Origin: JAAYVZ01 sp035384965
GTDB taxonomy: Bacteria; Acidobacteriota; Thermoanaerobaculia; Thermoanaerobaculales; Thermoanaerobaculaceae
Direction of reading: 5' to 3'
DNA: 64,000 nucleotides
NCBI GenBank assembly: GCA_035384965.1
Contig: DAOOJE010000002.1
Coordinates: forward strand, 62,001 to 126,000
The position numbers and the translations under genes were made by a program. Under the pieces are notes generated by a model, which was not told the origin of the DNA, ran no database searches, and saw only the letters and a list, made by a program, of their open reading frames with translations. This document shows, piece by piece, positions 9,601-17,255 of this stretch (position 1 is its first letter; every line of letters starts with the position of its first letter).

Positions 9601-10821
9601 GAAGGCGCGGGCGCGGGTGAACACCTGCTCGAGGTTCTCGAGCACTCCCTGGGGGTCCCCGGAGGAAACCCGTAGCAGGTCGCGGCACGCGCGTGCCACC
9701 GGGCGGCCCTGCTGCACGCCGGAGGTGATGTAGAAGCCGCGGAAGATGAACGGCTCCTCGAACCGGCTGGTGGCGAACATGGTGTGGAGATAGCCGAACA
9801 GTGGCTCCTGGAGCGCTTCCAGCTCCTCGGGGAACACGAACAGCTTGTCGACCTGGGAGAGGTTCGGCTCGTCCTGCATGAGGCGCAGCCGCAGCTTGTG
9901 CACGCGGTTCACGATGTTCGCGAAGACCTCGCCGAAGCTCTTGGGGTCCCAAGCCTTCTCGATCGGGTCGGGGTTGGACCAGCCGAAGAGCTGGCGCTGG
10001 TCGATGGGGTCGAGCTTGGTGAAGAACTCGGTGAAACCGAGGATGCGGTCGGCCTTCGTGACCAGCACGAAGATCGGGAAGCGGATCTCGAGCAGCTTCT
10101 GCAGGTGCATGAGCTTTTGGCGGATGTTCTTGGCCTTGCGCTCCTGCTCCTCGGGGGGGTCTTCGACCAGGCTGGTGGCCGGCACCACCACGATCACGCC
10201 GTTGATCGGGCACTGGCGGCGGTGCTTCTTGATGAGGCGGAGGAACGCCTCCCACTCGTGCGCGTCGGGTGCGCTTTCCTCCTGGAAGGTGAAACGGCCG
10301 GCGGTGTCCAGGATCACCGCCTCGTTCGAGAACCACCAGTCGCAATTGCGGGTGCCGCCGGCGCCCGAAAGCGCGTCCTGGCCGACCGGGAACTCGAGCC
10401 CCGAGTTCTTGAGCGTGGTCGACTTGCCGGATTGCGGCTCGCCGATGAGCAGGTACCACGGGAGGTCGTAAATCGACATTCCCGCCTCGCGGAGCTGCCG
10501 GACAGCGAGCTGCCACTTTTCGGACAGCTCGGCCAGCGCCTCGCGGATTTCCTCCTTGCCCACGCCCGCCTGCTTGGAGTGGGCGCCCAGCGTGCCCTCG
10601 AAGCTGCGGGCGCGCCGCTTCTGCCCGGCCTTGAGGAGGGCGTTGAACCCCTTGATGAGCAGGATCAGCGCCAGGACGCCGAGCGTGAAGAGCGCGGCCA
10701 TCTTGTTGTTCAGCCCCAGCGCGCGCGCCACGACGAAGCTCACTGGCAGGAAGATCATGAAGGGAGCCAGGGCCTTGATGGGTCGGGGGAAGGCCTGCAG
10801 CGCACGGAGTAGTTCGTACAT
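6613..10821 (-). CDS. tssM: Type VI secretion membrane-complex protein TssM (IcmF)
   Basis: TssM spans the inner membrane and reaches the outer-membrane lipoprotein TssJ. The 1402-residue product is slightly longer than typical. Two membrane segments lie at about residues 18-60, followed by a cytoplasmic NTPase-like domain with Walker A GEPQSGKST (127-135) and Walker B-like AVILDTAGRF. A third membrane segment near 430-450 leads to the large periplasmic part. A glycine run and a second Gly/Ser-rich stretch lie near residues 1000-1060. The ATG at 10821 is chosen because GGGAGGG lies six bases before it; an in-frame GTG at 10827 sits too close to that site. The C-terminus overlaps tagF. Confidence 0.95.
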   Translation of the reverse strand: MYELLRALQAFPRPIKALAPFMIFLPVSFVVARALGLNNKMAALFTLGVLALILLIKGFNALLKAGQKRRARSFEGTLGAHSKQAGVGKEEIREALAELSEKWQLAVRQLREAGMSIYDLPWYLLIGEPQSGKSTTLKNSGLEFPVGQDALSGAGGTRNCDWWFSNEAVILDTAGRFTFQEESAPDAHEWEAFLRLIKKHRRQCPINGVIVVVPATSLVEDPPEEQERKAKNIRQKLMHLQKLLEIRFPIFVLVTKADRILGFTEFFTKLDPIDQRQLFGWSNPDPIEKAWDPKSFGEVFANIVNRVHKLRLRLMQDEPNLSQVDKLFVFPEELEALQEPLFGYLHTMFATSRFEEPFIFRGFYITSGVQQGRPVARACRDLLRVSSGDPQGVLENLEQVFTRARAFFIRDFYEKKAFVEQGLIARTRAAQKRDRVNRYVLYGLAAVVIPLLVGALGMAAFNLYTRLRPIDKAVADARMCLDPARPCTLQQSWELVDRLERHKRHLAESRWLMRLMLRGGARNEITEKLIPAVQGQLLANGVLPQLLASFDARAQALKWSAHYQDYESLHRGFAALLRMAEHRAGNQPERLPELRRELRIEPILALCLRTRGLDPTTRGKEIDDWLSGPVNAAEVDAIFRAAVAARPAVASTATPEPAGCRRAMREFWTARNLGRWEPTLYLKTFADVQAEVLRIDAFRPAQAALGTFVDTGRRFVENYDDGAAIMKGERPESAVRRPGLTVADWVANCREDHAALTAISSRAGMDAGRCSGIPAEWEALVGRREDYRHLYVETPGQGAGVGWSENAGKLRAAWADLVKLADAAEITTATTKLEGTLAGLGSARERLDEVGRFYKDQEKLVLAPAEAVATWDAANPPREFEPARTARKTRELAALALAARTVPPVASFFADQVFRGCTDCFTKYYASNNVPAANSFVNWARRSFEPIRGQEEVSRGVDAVNSALYDYLRAMLGRSGGGGGPSLAYPERAMRAYAWGEFVREMRSWRVVTEGGGGGGGGLSVDDIQEYVRENDALRPLLREGGGRGRGSSAGPPDELVRAAQAFQRCVSGLEETALRAWKQIAADKALLADFHGFSANPRLRGVPEADRFRPVEAKAAELLVKDIRPEYQERSRELWRRVDRCCADRFPFISERALRRLREAFARGPQRGVASEPWGPITLDTTRREAAVALTLETASREALDQLLYEDETFDRLFSEFALLPIVDGEEKLVDFVGEDKDRLRAMRRWQAFLYPEDRAERGRKPEVTIRLLERGRGAGRTFIGERVGRVDLFGPNVIRPSNPAVATPALPLLFEDRPLAIVGTNEDRNGWVGRVDLRGGPLKLVYYVLLAAEGRPRQDNKVWTVRIEIPDFERPDLRPEGLFEMTFDRPLPAVLPEGGAGGEV

Positions 10822-10833
10822 GTTCACCCCTCC

Positions 10834-11520
10834 CTAGCCGAGGCTCGCCACGACCGCCCGCAGGTCGGACACGAGCCCGGCCCACAGGCCGCGCGAAAGC
10901 AGGAAGTAGAGGATGACGATGCCGACCGCGACGATAGCGACGCGCGCCAGCGTCACGGCGGGCGAGACCCGGGTCGATTTCTTCGCGCTGACGTGGTATG
11001 CGTCGGGAGTGATCTGCCGCTGCACCTCCGCCAGGTACTCGGAGAGCTGGCGGTAGAGCTTCGCCTTGATCTCCGCCAGCTTCTCGGGCTTGCGGTGGTA
11101 GGTGCCGCGCACCCCGAGACAGATCGCGGTGTGGAGGATGGCGGCCATCTCGACGTCGTCGTAGCGGAGTTCGGAGGCGATCTGGAACAGCTTGTCGCCT
11201 CCGATGTTGGACTGGAAGAACCGCTGCTCGAGCAGGTGCTCGCGCTGCCACGCCTCGGCGTGCGGCCAGTCGCACGAGAGCAGGATCTCGTCGGCCAGCA
11301 CCGCGAGCGGGTACTTGGCCCGCGCGTAGAGGGCGTCGAGGCGCGGATCCTGGCGCGCCTCCCGCTCCATGCGCGCGAAGATCTCGTCGATCTCTCCCTT
11401 CACGAGCGTATCGCTGACCGGGAAGCCCTTCTGGACCTTGCGTCGGAACGACACGAGAAAGAGGAAGAGCGGCGACGCGAGGCGGAAGATCTGTGTTGTG
11501 TAGTCGCGTGCAGTGTCCAT
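10834..11520 (-). CDS. tssL: Type VI secretion membrane-complex protein TssL (DotU/IcmH)
   Basis: TssL forms the inner-membrane part of the type VI trans-envelope complex with TssM. The 228-residue protein has the DotU fold: YPLAVLADEILLSCDWPHAEAWQREHLLEQRFF matches the conserved core, and one membrane segment lies near the C-terminus (about residues 190-208). It stops about 20 residues later, so there is no peptidoglycan-binding extension. The ATG at 11520 has GAGAGG upstream. It sits 12 bases before tssM and 10 bases after tssK in one operon. Confidence 0.93.
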   Translation of the reverse strand: MDTARDYTTQIFRLASPLFLFLVSFRRKVQKGFPVSDTLVKGEIDEIFARMEREARQDPRLDALYARAKYPLAVLADEILLSCDWPHAEAWQREHLLEQRFFQSNIGGDKLFQIASELRYDDVEMAAILHTAICLGVRGTYHRKPEKLAEIKAKLYRQLSEYLAEVQRQITPDAYHVSAKKSTRVSPAVTLARVAIVAVGIVILYFLLSRGLWAGLVSDLRAVVASLG

Positions 11521-11530
11521 GGTGCGCCTC

Positions 11531-12907
11531 TCACTCGCGGCCCGAGCCGCCTTCCCGCCGCGTCACGATGTAGACCACGAACTTCAGGCGGGGGTCGAGC
11601 CCGCCCGAGACGGCCAGTTCCCTGGCGCGCTCGACCGCACTCCAGTACGGGCCTTCCCGCGCCACCGAGAAGTAGTGGAAGTCCTCGCGCGCCGGCAGCC
11701 CGCCCGGGGTGCGGCGCAGCAGCTCGATGTCGAGGCCGAACAGGCGGCGCTGCACGAGCAGGGGGATGTCCTCCGGCGCGCCGATCTTGGCTGTCTCGAT
11801 CCGGTTCATGAGCGCCCGGTCGTCGAGGTCGGACTCGATGCAGAGATAGATCTCGTTGCCCGGGGCCAGCCACTCTTCCTTGAACGTGCCGCACAGCAGC
11901 TCGCCGCGAGGCTGCAGCTCGAGGCGGATGAAGCGGCCCGACAGCATCTTCTCGAGCAGGCGCTCGAGCGTGAAGACGAGCTGGTGGAAGCACTCCCCGA
12001 GCCTGTCGTGATCGTAGGCCGGGACGGCGATCGCCTCGACGCCGCCCTCCTCGAAGATGGCGAGCTGGCCGGCCAAGCGGGCGAGCTCGAGATAGGCGGC
12101 GTACGGGTGCATGCGCGGGGCTGCCACGAGCTGCCTCGCGACGGGCAGGAAGCCGCCCAGGATCTGCAGCTTGAGCACGCCTTGCCAGCCCGTGGGGTTG
12201 GTCGCGTCGAGCACCAGGCGCCCTTCCGCGACCTCGGCGCGCAAGAAGCGCAGCTTGGCTTCCGCCCGGTGGAGCACCGACTCCACGAGCTCGGCCAGCG
12301 GCGGCCAGGCGCCGAGACTCGTCACCGGCGGGATGAACTCGCGCACGAGCGAGGGCTTGCTGCTGCCTGCGCCGCCGCGCTGCACGACGGCGACGGGCAG
12401 GCACTCGTACCCCTCGCGGTTCTCCGAGCCCAGGAAGAAGCGGCCGGCCAGCTTTCGCACCGCCACGGTCTGGCCGGCGATGCCGGTGTTCTCGTCCGGG
12501 ATTTCCTGCTGCTCCACCACGAAGCGCCGATCCTGCCCGGTGCTCCCGAGGCCCGGATCGCTGGTGTTGGGCTCGCCGTCCCGGCGTGCAGGCACGCCCA
12601 GCCAGACCGGCAATCGCCCGTCGCTGAGCGCCAGGGCGTCCTTGAGGTCGCGCGGCGGCAGCTTGAGATTGGCGGCGAGCTGGGCAAAGGTGCCGTCCGA
12701 AAGCACCGCGGTGCAGCGCCTCAAACCGATCGAGAACCCCTCGAGGAGGTCGTCCGCGATCTCGAGTTCGTCGAACCCCCAGAGGAAGGGGTTGGCGAGC
12801 CGCGCGGCGTCGGTCGCCCGCCCGGCCAGGGCGCGGCTCGCAACCTGCAGGTGCTGGGGACGAAGCAGCATCCCCTCCGACCAGTGGATGTCGGGGTGTA
12901 CCTTCAC
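11531..12907 (-). CDS. tssK: Type VI secretion baseplate adaptor TssK
   Basis: TssK trimers join the type VI baseplate to the TssJLM membrane complex. The 458-residue product starts with the family hallmark IHWSEGMLLRPQHLQ (residues 7-21), and WGFDELEIADDLLEGF continues the N-terminal shoulder domain. The C-terminal third (LPAREDFHYFSVAREGPYW) matches the part that binds the membrane complex. The GTG start follows GGGAGGGAG. The gene lies between tssJ and tssL, the common order in type VI clusters. Confidence 0.94.
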   Translation of the reverse strand: MKVHPDIHWSEGMLLRPQHLQVASRALAGRATDAARLANPFLWGFDELEIADDLLEGFSIGLRRCTAVLSDGTFAQLAANLKLPPRDLKDALALSDGRLPVWLGVPARRDGEPNTSDPGLGSTGQDRRFVVEQQEIPDENTGIAGQTVAVRKLAGRFFLGSENREGYECLPVAVVQRGGAGSSKPSLVREFIPPVTSLGAWPPLAELVESVLHRAEAKLRFLRAEVAEGRLVLDATNPTGWQGVLKLQILGGFLPVARQLVAAPRMHPYAAYLELARLAGQLAIFEEGGVEAIAVPAYDHDRLGECFHQLVFTLERLLEKMLSGRFIRLELQPRGELLCGTFKEEWLAPGNEIYLCIESDLDDRALMNRIETAKIGAPEDIPLLVQRRLFGLDIELLRRTPGGLPAREDFHYFSVAREGPYWSAVERARELAVSGGLDPRLKFVVYIVTRREGGSGRE

Positions 12908-12928
12908 GTCTCGCTCCCTCCCGGGCTC

Positions 12929-13384
12929 TCAGCGGGCTTCCTGGACCGTCAGGTAGGCGCCCCGGACGGCCACCTCGAGCGTCCGTCCCTGCCACTGTTT
13001 GCGGGTGCGGAACTGCATCAACCCCTCGACGCGGTCGGTCGGAGCGGTGCGATAGTCGGCCACGATGGCGAGGATGTCGTAGCCCTTCTGGGGCGTCAGG
13101 ACGATCCTCTCGGCGCAGCCGCCCTTCACGGCGATGGTGCGGGTGCGCAGCGCGAGCTGCTGGCGAACCGGCGAGTAGAACCAGCGCGCGCCTTCCTGCC
13201 GGATCTGCGCCGCTTCCGCGTCGTTGACCTGGATGATGTCGATGGTCAGCAGCAGGCCCTCGTTGACCACCGGGTCGCAGCGAAACGCGACGACAGACTG
13301 AGAGGCGCAACCCCAGCCCAGCCCTGCGGTCACGGCCAGCGCCAGAACGGCAAAGCCACGCCACGGAGCACGCTTGGTCATCAT
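12929..13384 (-). CDS. tssJ: Type VI secretion outer-membrane lipoprotein TssJ
   Basis: The 151-residue protein has a signal segment ending in LGWGCASQ, with the acylated Cys at residue 26. It then has the small beta-sandwich pattern of TssJ: LLLTIDIIQVNDAEAAQI, RWFYSPVR and a C-terminal GRTLEVAVRGAYLTV. TssJ anchors TssM to the outer membrane. The start is the first of two ATGs (13384), overlapping the upstream stop as ATGA; the second ATG at 13381 is an alternative. The long open frame that continues upstream in the same phase is only antisense or shifted reading of the FHA gene. Confidence 0.88.
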   Translation of the reverse strand: MMTKRAPWRGFAVLALAVTAGLGWGCASQSVVAFRCDPVVNEGLLLTIDIIQVNDAEAAQIRQEGARWFYSPVRQQLALRTRTIAVKGGCAERIVLTPQKGYDILAIVADYRTAPTDRVEGLMQFRTRKQWQGRTLEVAVRGAYLTVQEAR

Positions 13385-15237
13385 GTGGTGTCCTTTCTCT
13401 CGTCGAGCCGATCGAACTGCTCGAGCGCCCGCTTGCCGGTGACGAGCAGGACCTCGTCCGCCACGAGCTCCGCTGTGATGGCCCGGGCCAGCTCCTTGTA
13501 GTGGTTCCACAGCTCGACGGCCTCGATGCGAAACACTTTCTTGCGGCTCGCCTCGGAGAGGCTCGCCTCGATGGCCGCCGGGCTCACCCGAGACCAGAAC
13601 GCGGCGAACCAGATCCCAGGGCTTTCGTGATAGGCGGCCGTGGTGGCGACGAGCCACTTTTCGACCGCGCGGAGATAGGCCCGCAGCTCTTCGAGCGCTC
13701 CGGCACGGCCCTCCAGCGCCGCCGGCAGCAGCTTGCGCAGGGAGGTGCGGAAACCCGGGAGCGCCACCGCCTCGGTGACGTTCCCGCGCGTCGTGAGGTT
13801 GTGGGCGGTGGCGGCGATGAAACGCTCGGCCGAGGTCGCGAAGTCGACAACGGCGCGGGCTGCGAGGAGACCAGGCTCGGCAGGTGCCGGCCCAAGTTCG
13901 CCGGCCAGTCTCGACCAGGCGGCCGGGGCCGCCGGCTCGGGAGCGGCGGCAGGAGCCTCGCGCCGCCCCGTCTCGAGCTCGTGGACACGTCGGCGGAGCG
14001 CCGCCAGCTCGGCCATGTCGACTCTCGCCCCGGGCAGCACGGGGAAGAACGTCCTGAGCTGGTCCAGGAACCGCTGCCGGTTGGCCGGGGTGAGGCGGCC
14101 GATCTCCTCCAGCAGCGCCTGGCGCAGCGCCTTGTGGCGTTCTTCGGGGTCGGCGAGGTGGTAAAGGGCAGCCAGGTTCTCGATCGTGCGAGCCACCTCG
14201 CGCGTGCGCGCATCGAGCGCCAGGTCGCCCGAGGAGAGTGCCACCCGCATCGGCACCGACTCGGCGACCACCGCTGCCGGGGCCTGCTCGGGAGGCGGGG
14301 CGGGCGTCTGGAAGGCGGCCAGGATCTCTGCCGGCACGCTGCCCTCGCGCCTGAGCAGCTCGCAGGGGCGGTTGTTGCCGTCGGCCAGCATCGCGCGCAG
14401 GATGTGGAGCGGTTCGATCGGCGCCTCGCCCGCCTCGCGGTCGGCGGCCTGCAAGAGGCCCACCAGCCGGGGTGTGAGCAGCATCTCGCTGGCGAAGAGG
14501 ACCGACTCGTCCATGGCCACGGCGCGAAGGTGGCGGCCAATCCACGCTCGCGGACCGCTCCAAACCTCGTTGCGGCGCAGCGTCTCGCTCACGAACGCCG
14601 GTGTCAGCCCGGTTCCGGCCAGACCCTCGAGCAGGTCGGGGTTGAGGCTGGCGAGGCCGATGAGCATTTGCCGGTCGGTGACGTAGGAACGCTTTTCCTG
14701 GCTCGCCAGCATGAACGCGGCGCCGAGACCGAGGGAGGCGGCGGGGGACAGGCGGGCCGCGAGGCGCTCCGCCTCCCGCCGCAGCTCCCCCGCGTCGGGG
14801 TTGAAGCTGTCCCGGACGGCGCCGATCGAAAACCGCACCACGGCGTAGCCGAGGATGAACTCGGTGCCGCTGGCGATGGGCTGGGGCGAGGAGATGCGGG
14901 CGCCCTCCACCCAGGTACCGTTGGTCGAACGGAGGTCCTCCAGCACCCAGGTGGCGTTGGCGGCATCCCACGCCAACGCCGCGTGGCGGCTCGAGACCGA
15001 GCGGTCGAGGGAGAGCGCGAAGGAGTTGCCCGCCGCCCGGCCGAGCGTCACGCGCGGGCCCGTGCCGGTCCAGCGGGCGCCGTCGAGCGGACCTTCCAGC
15101 ACCTCGAGCGTGATGCCCTCTGCCAGGCCGGCGGCCAGTGCGGCGGTGGCGTCGGCGACCACGGAGCGGCGACTGGTCGGCTGGCGCGAGGCACCGGGCG
15201 CGGGATTGGCCGCCCGCGGGCTGCCGGGTTGCATCAT
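13381..15237 (-). CDS. FHA-domain protein with Clp-N-like repeats, type VI operon
   Basis: This 618-residue protein opens the type VI operon. Residues about 41-137 form an FHA domain with the phosphothreonine-binding signature LGRAAGN, SSRHA and STNGTW. Residues about 150-330 hold two segments resembling the Clp N-terminal repeat (for example LLTPRLVGLLQAADREAGEA and PLHILRAMLADGNN). A Pro/Ala linker and a C-terminal helical region with VELWNHYKELARAITAEL, recalling the TagH C-terminal region, complete it. FHA proteins such as Fha/TagH link threonine phosphorylation to assembly. The Clp-N-like part suggests contact with the sheath or a ClpV partner, which is inference. GAGGAG precedes the paired ATG codons; the stop overlaps tssJ as ATGA. 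Confidence 0.8.
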   Translation of the reverse strand: MMQPGSPRAANPAPGASRQPTSRRSVVADATAALAAGLAEGITLEVLEGPLDGARWTGTGPRVTLGRAAGNSFALSLDRSVSSRHAALAWDAANATWVLEDLRSTNGTWVEGARISSPQPIASGTEFILGYAVVRFSIGAVRDSFNPDAGELRREAERLAARLSPAASLGLGAAFMLASQEKRSYVTDRQMLIGLASLNPDLLEGLAGTGLTPAFVSETLRRNEVWSGPRAWIGRHLRAVAMDESVLFASEMLLTPRLVGLLQAADREAGEAPIEPLHILRAMLADGNNRPCELLRREGSVPAEILAAFQTPAPPPEQAPAAVVAESVPMRVALSSGDLALDARTREVARTIENLAALYHLADPEERHKALRQALLEEIGRLTPANRQRFLDQLRTFFPVLPGARVDMAELAALRRRVHELETGRREAPAAAPEPAAPAAWSRLAGELGPAPAEPGLLAARAVVDFATSAERFIAATAHNLTTRGNVTEAVALPGFRTSLRKLLPAALEGRAGALEELRAYLRAVEKWLVATTAAYHESPGIWFAAFWSRVSPAAIEASLSEASRKKVFRIEAVELWNHYKELARAITAELVADEVLLVTGKRALEQFDRLDERKDTT

Positions 15238-15354
15238 CGGGGCTCCTCGCCCGCGCCCGGGTCGCCGCCGGCCCTGCCGCCGATCCCGGGAGGCGAAGAC
15301 CGGTGTCGATCCTGTGCCATTGGCGTCCTCATCGCTTCGCGAGCCCTTGGGGGC

Positions 15355-15360
15355 ATTCTA
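15355..15360 (-). promoter_or_regulatory. Candidate -10 element (TAGAAT) for the type VI operon
   Basis: On the minus strand TAGAAT lies 117 bases before the FHA gene start and exactly at the boundary of the inverted-repeat element. The sequence 17 bases upstream, TTCCCA, falls inside the element. A -35 supplied by the inserted element is therefore possible but weak. No sigma-54 site with correct spacing was found here. Confidence 0.35.
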
Positions 15361-15635
15361 GGAGCCTGTCGGAGAAATGGGAAGGCCCGCGCGCAGGGGG
15401 GGTGCTGGGGGCAGGCAAGGCGCGATGAGGCGGGCGACGCAGGAACATCGCAGCCGACGAGCGACGCCGCATGCGGCCGGCAACCCCCCTGCGCCCTTCG
15501 GGTTGCGGGCGGCGTGGGGCCATCTGCGGCGTTGTCGCGCCTCGCCGATGGAGCACATCGCCTTCGGCGCTCCGCCTTGCATCTGGCCCCACGGCGCCCA
15601 CAACGCGGATCTTCCGCTTTCTCCGACAGGCTCCT
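15360..15635. mobile_element. 276-bp MITE-like element with perfect 18-bp terminal inverted repeats
   Basis: AGGAGCCTGTCGGAGAAA at 15360-15377 is matched by its exact inverted copy at 15618-15635. The interior is rich in secondary structure. GCAACCC pairs with GGGTTGC, GTGGGGCCA pairs with TGGCCCCAC, and GCGTTGT and GCGCC pair with GGCGCC and ACAACGC. A central hairpin GGAGC...CGCCTTCGGCG...CTCC caps the structure. No convincing protein is encoded, although several frames stay open by base bias. No target duplication is evident. It occupies most of the 422-base gap between pyk and the type VI operon. It could be a non-autonomous transposon, a dispersed structured repeat, or a structured RNA. 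Confidence 0.6.
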
Positions 15636-15659
15636 GGCAAAGAACGAGGCCGCTCTCGT

Positions 15660-17102
15660 CTATTCCGGGCCGCCGGCGCGGTGGACGCGCAGGAGGTTGG
15701 TGGAGGGCCTGGCCGCGACCGGCGCGCCGTGGGTCACGACCACGAGATCCCCCGCCCTGGCCAGGCCTGCATGGATCGCGCGCTGCTCGGCAAGGTGCAC
15801 GACGGCCTCGTGATCTTCCGGCAGGTTCGCCGTGATTTCCGGGAGCACCCCCCAGACCAACGCCAGGGCGCGCGCCACCCCCGGATCGGGCGTGAGCGCC
15901 AGGATCGGGGCCCGCGGCCGGTGGCGCGCCACCAGGCGTGCGGTGCGCCCGCTCTGCGTGAAGCAGACCAGCACCGCCGCCTCGAGCTGATCGGCAGCGC
16001 GGCTCGCGGCCATCGCCACCGCGTCGCCGACCGGGTCGCGCAGCTCGGGAGCCGCGGTGGCGCACACCCAGCTCGCGTCGAGATCGAGGTGAGCCTCGGC
16101 CTCGCGCAGGATCGAGGCGCACGCCGCCACCGCCAGGTGCGGGTGCCGGCCCACGGCCGTTTCGGCCGTGAGCAGCACGGCGTCGGTGCCGTCGAAAACG
16201 GCGTTGGCCACGTCGCTCGCCTCGGCGCGCGTCGGGCGCTCCTCGCGGATCATGCTCTCGAGCATCTCCGTGGCCGTGATGCTGGGGACGCCCTGACAGC
16301 GCGCGCTGCGGAGAACTCGCTTCTGGAGCACCGGGACCTTCTCGGGAGCGGTCTCGGCGCCGAGATCGCCGCGCGCCACCATCACGAGGTCGGAGGCGGC
16401 GAGGATGCTGGCGAGCGTGTCCGGTTCGAGGGCCCGCGCCTTCTCGAGCTTGGCCACGATCGGCAGCCGGGTCGAGTGCGGCCCGAGGTGGGCCCGCAGC
16501 AGCGCCACATCGTCCTGGCGCCTCACGAACGAGAGCGCGAGCACGTCCACGCCAGCCTCGAGGGCGGCATTGGCGCAGGCGCGATCGTGGTCGGTGAGGG
16601 AGGGGAGCGAGCTGTCGCCGTCCGGGAGGTTGACGCCCATCCCACCCCCGACCTCGCCCGGCCGCTCGACGACCGCCACCACCCCGGCCGGTGTGAGTTG
16701 CAGGGCCCGCAGCACCACCTTGCCGTCCTTGACCAGGATCCGGCACGGCGGAGGGCTGTCGCGCCGCGGATCGAACCCCTCGATCGGGATCGCCGAGGCC
16801 GCCGGATCGGCCGACAGCTCGACCCTCTGGCCCGCCTCGAGGCGCTGCAGGGGGGCGCCCTTCGCGACCCGCAGCTTGGGCCCGGCCAGGTCGCACAGCA
16901 CGGCGACCGGCCGGCCGGCTTCGGCCTCGGCGGCGCGCACCATCGCGACGAGCGGCGCGATGTCGCCCGGCTTGAGGTGGGAGGCGTTGAGCCGGAAGCC
17001 GTCGGCCCCGGCGGCGAGCAGCGCCCTGACTCCCTCCGGGCTCGCCGAGGCCGGCCCGAGGGTGGCCAGGATCTTGACCTTGCGCGGGAAGTGGGTCGCC
17101 AT
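15660..17102 (-). CDS. pyk: Pyruvate kinase
   Basis: Pyruvate kinase makes pyruvate and ATP from phosphoenolpyruvate and ADP. The 480-residue product matches family length. KILATLGPAS at residues 9-18 is the N-terminal signature. CDLAGPKLRV matches the active-site strand. ITATEMLESMIREERPTRAE and ASDVANAVFDGTDAVLLT are the catalytic motif and the hinge. The C-terminal domain carries FTQSGRTARLVARHRP. The ATG at 17102 has GAGG six bases upstream. The gene is transcribed away from the subtilase and ends 25 bases before the inverted-repeat element. Confidence 0.96.
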   Translation of the reverse strand: MATHFPRKVKILATLGPASASPEGVRALLAAGADGFRLNASHLKPGDIAPLVAMVRAAEAEAGRPVAVLCDLAGPKLRVAKGAPLQRLEAGQRVELSADPAASAIPIEGFDPRRDSPPPCRILVKDGKVVLRALQLTPAGVVAVVERPGEVGGGMGVNLPDGDSSLPSLTDHDRACANAALEAGVDVLALSFVRRQDDVALLRAHLGPHSTRLPIVAKLEKARALEPDTLASILAASDLVMVARGDLGAETAPEKVPVLQKRVLRSARCQGVPSITATEMLESMIREERPTRAEASDVANAVFDGTDAVLLTAETAVGRHPHLAVAACASILREAEAHLDLDASWVCATAAPELRDPVGDAVAMAASRAADQLEAAVLVCFTQSGRTARLVARHRPRAPILALTPDPGVARALALVWGVLPEITANLPEDHEAVVHLAEQRAIHAGLARAGDLVVVTHGAPVAARPSTNLLRVHRAGGPE

Positions 17103-17172
17103 GGAATCCTCGCGGCCGCCATGGTAGGGCAGACCGGACCGGGAATCACCCCCTGCGCGCGCCGGTTCGTGG

Positions 17173-17201
17173 TTGACAAGAAGGGCGGCCGAGTGGAACC
17201 T
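17173..17201 (+). promoter_or_regulatory. Candidate sigma-70 promoter for the subtilase gene
   Basis: A perfect TTGACA at 17173-17178 is followed after 17 bases by GAACCT at 17196-17201, a weak -10. It lies in the 153-base gap between the divergent pyruvate kinase and subtilase genes, about 55 bases before the subtilase ATG. Confidence 0.4.
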
Positions 17202-17255
17202 GAGTGCAGCGGCTCCTGAGAGAAGCGACCTCGGTCAGCCTGCGGGGAGGACGAC

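Noticed and set aside
15318..15336. A TGGCAC on the minus strand upstream of the type VI operon, considered as a sigma-54 site.
   Set aside because: The base pair that should be GC ten bases after GG is AC, and no TTGC-like box is present.
13501..15813. A 770-codon plus-strand frame opposite the FHA gene and running into the inverted-repeat element.
   Set aside because: It is antisense to a gene with an FHA domain and crosses a structured repeat.
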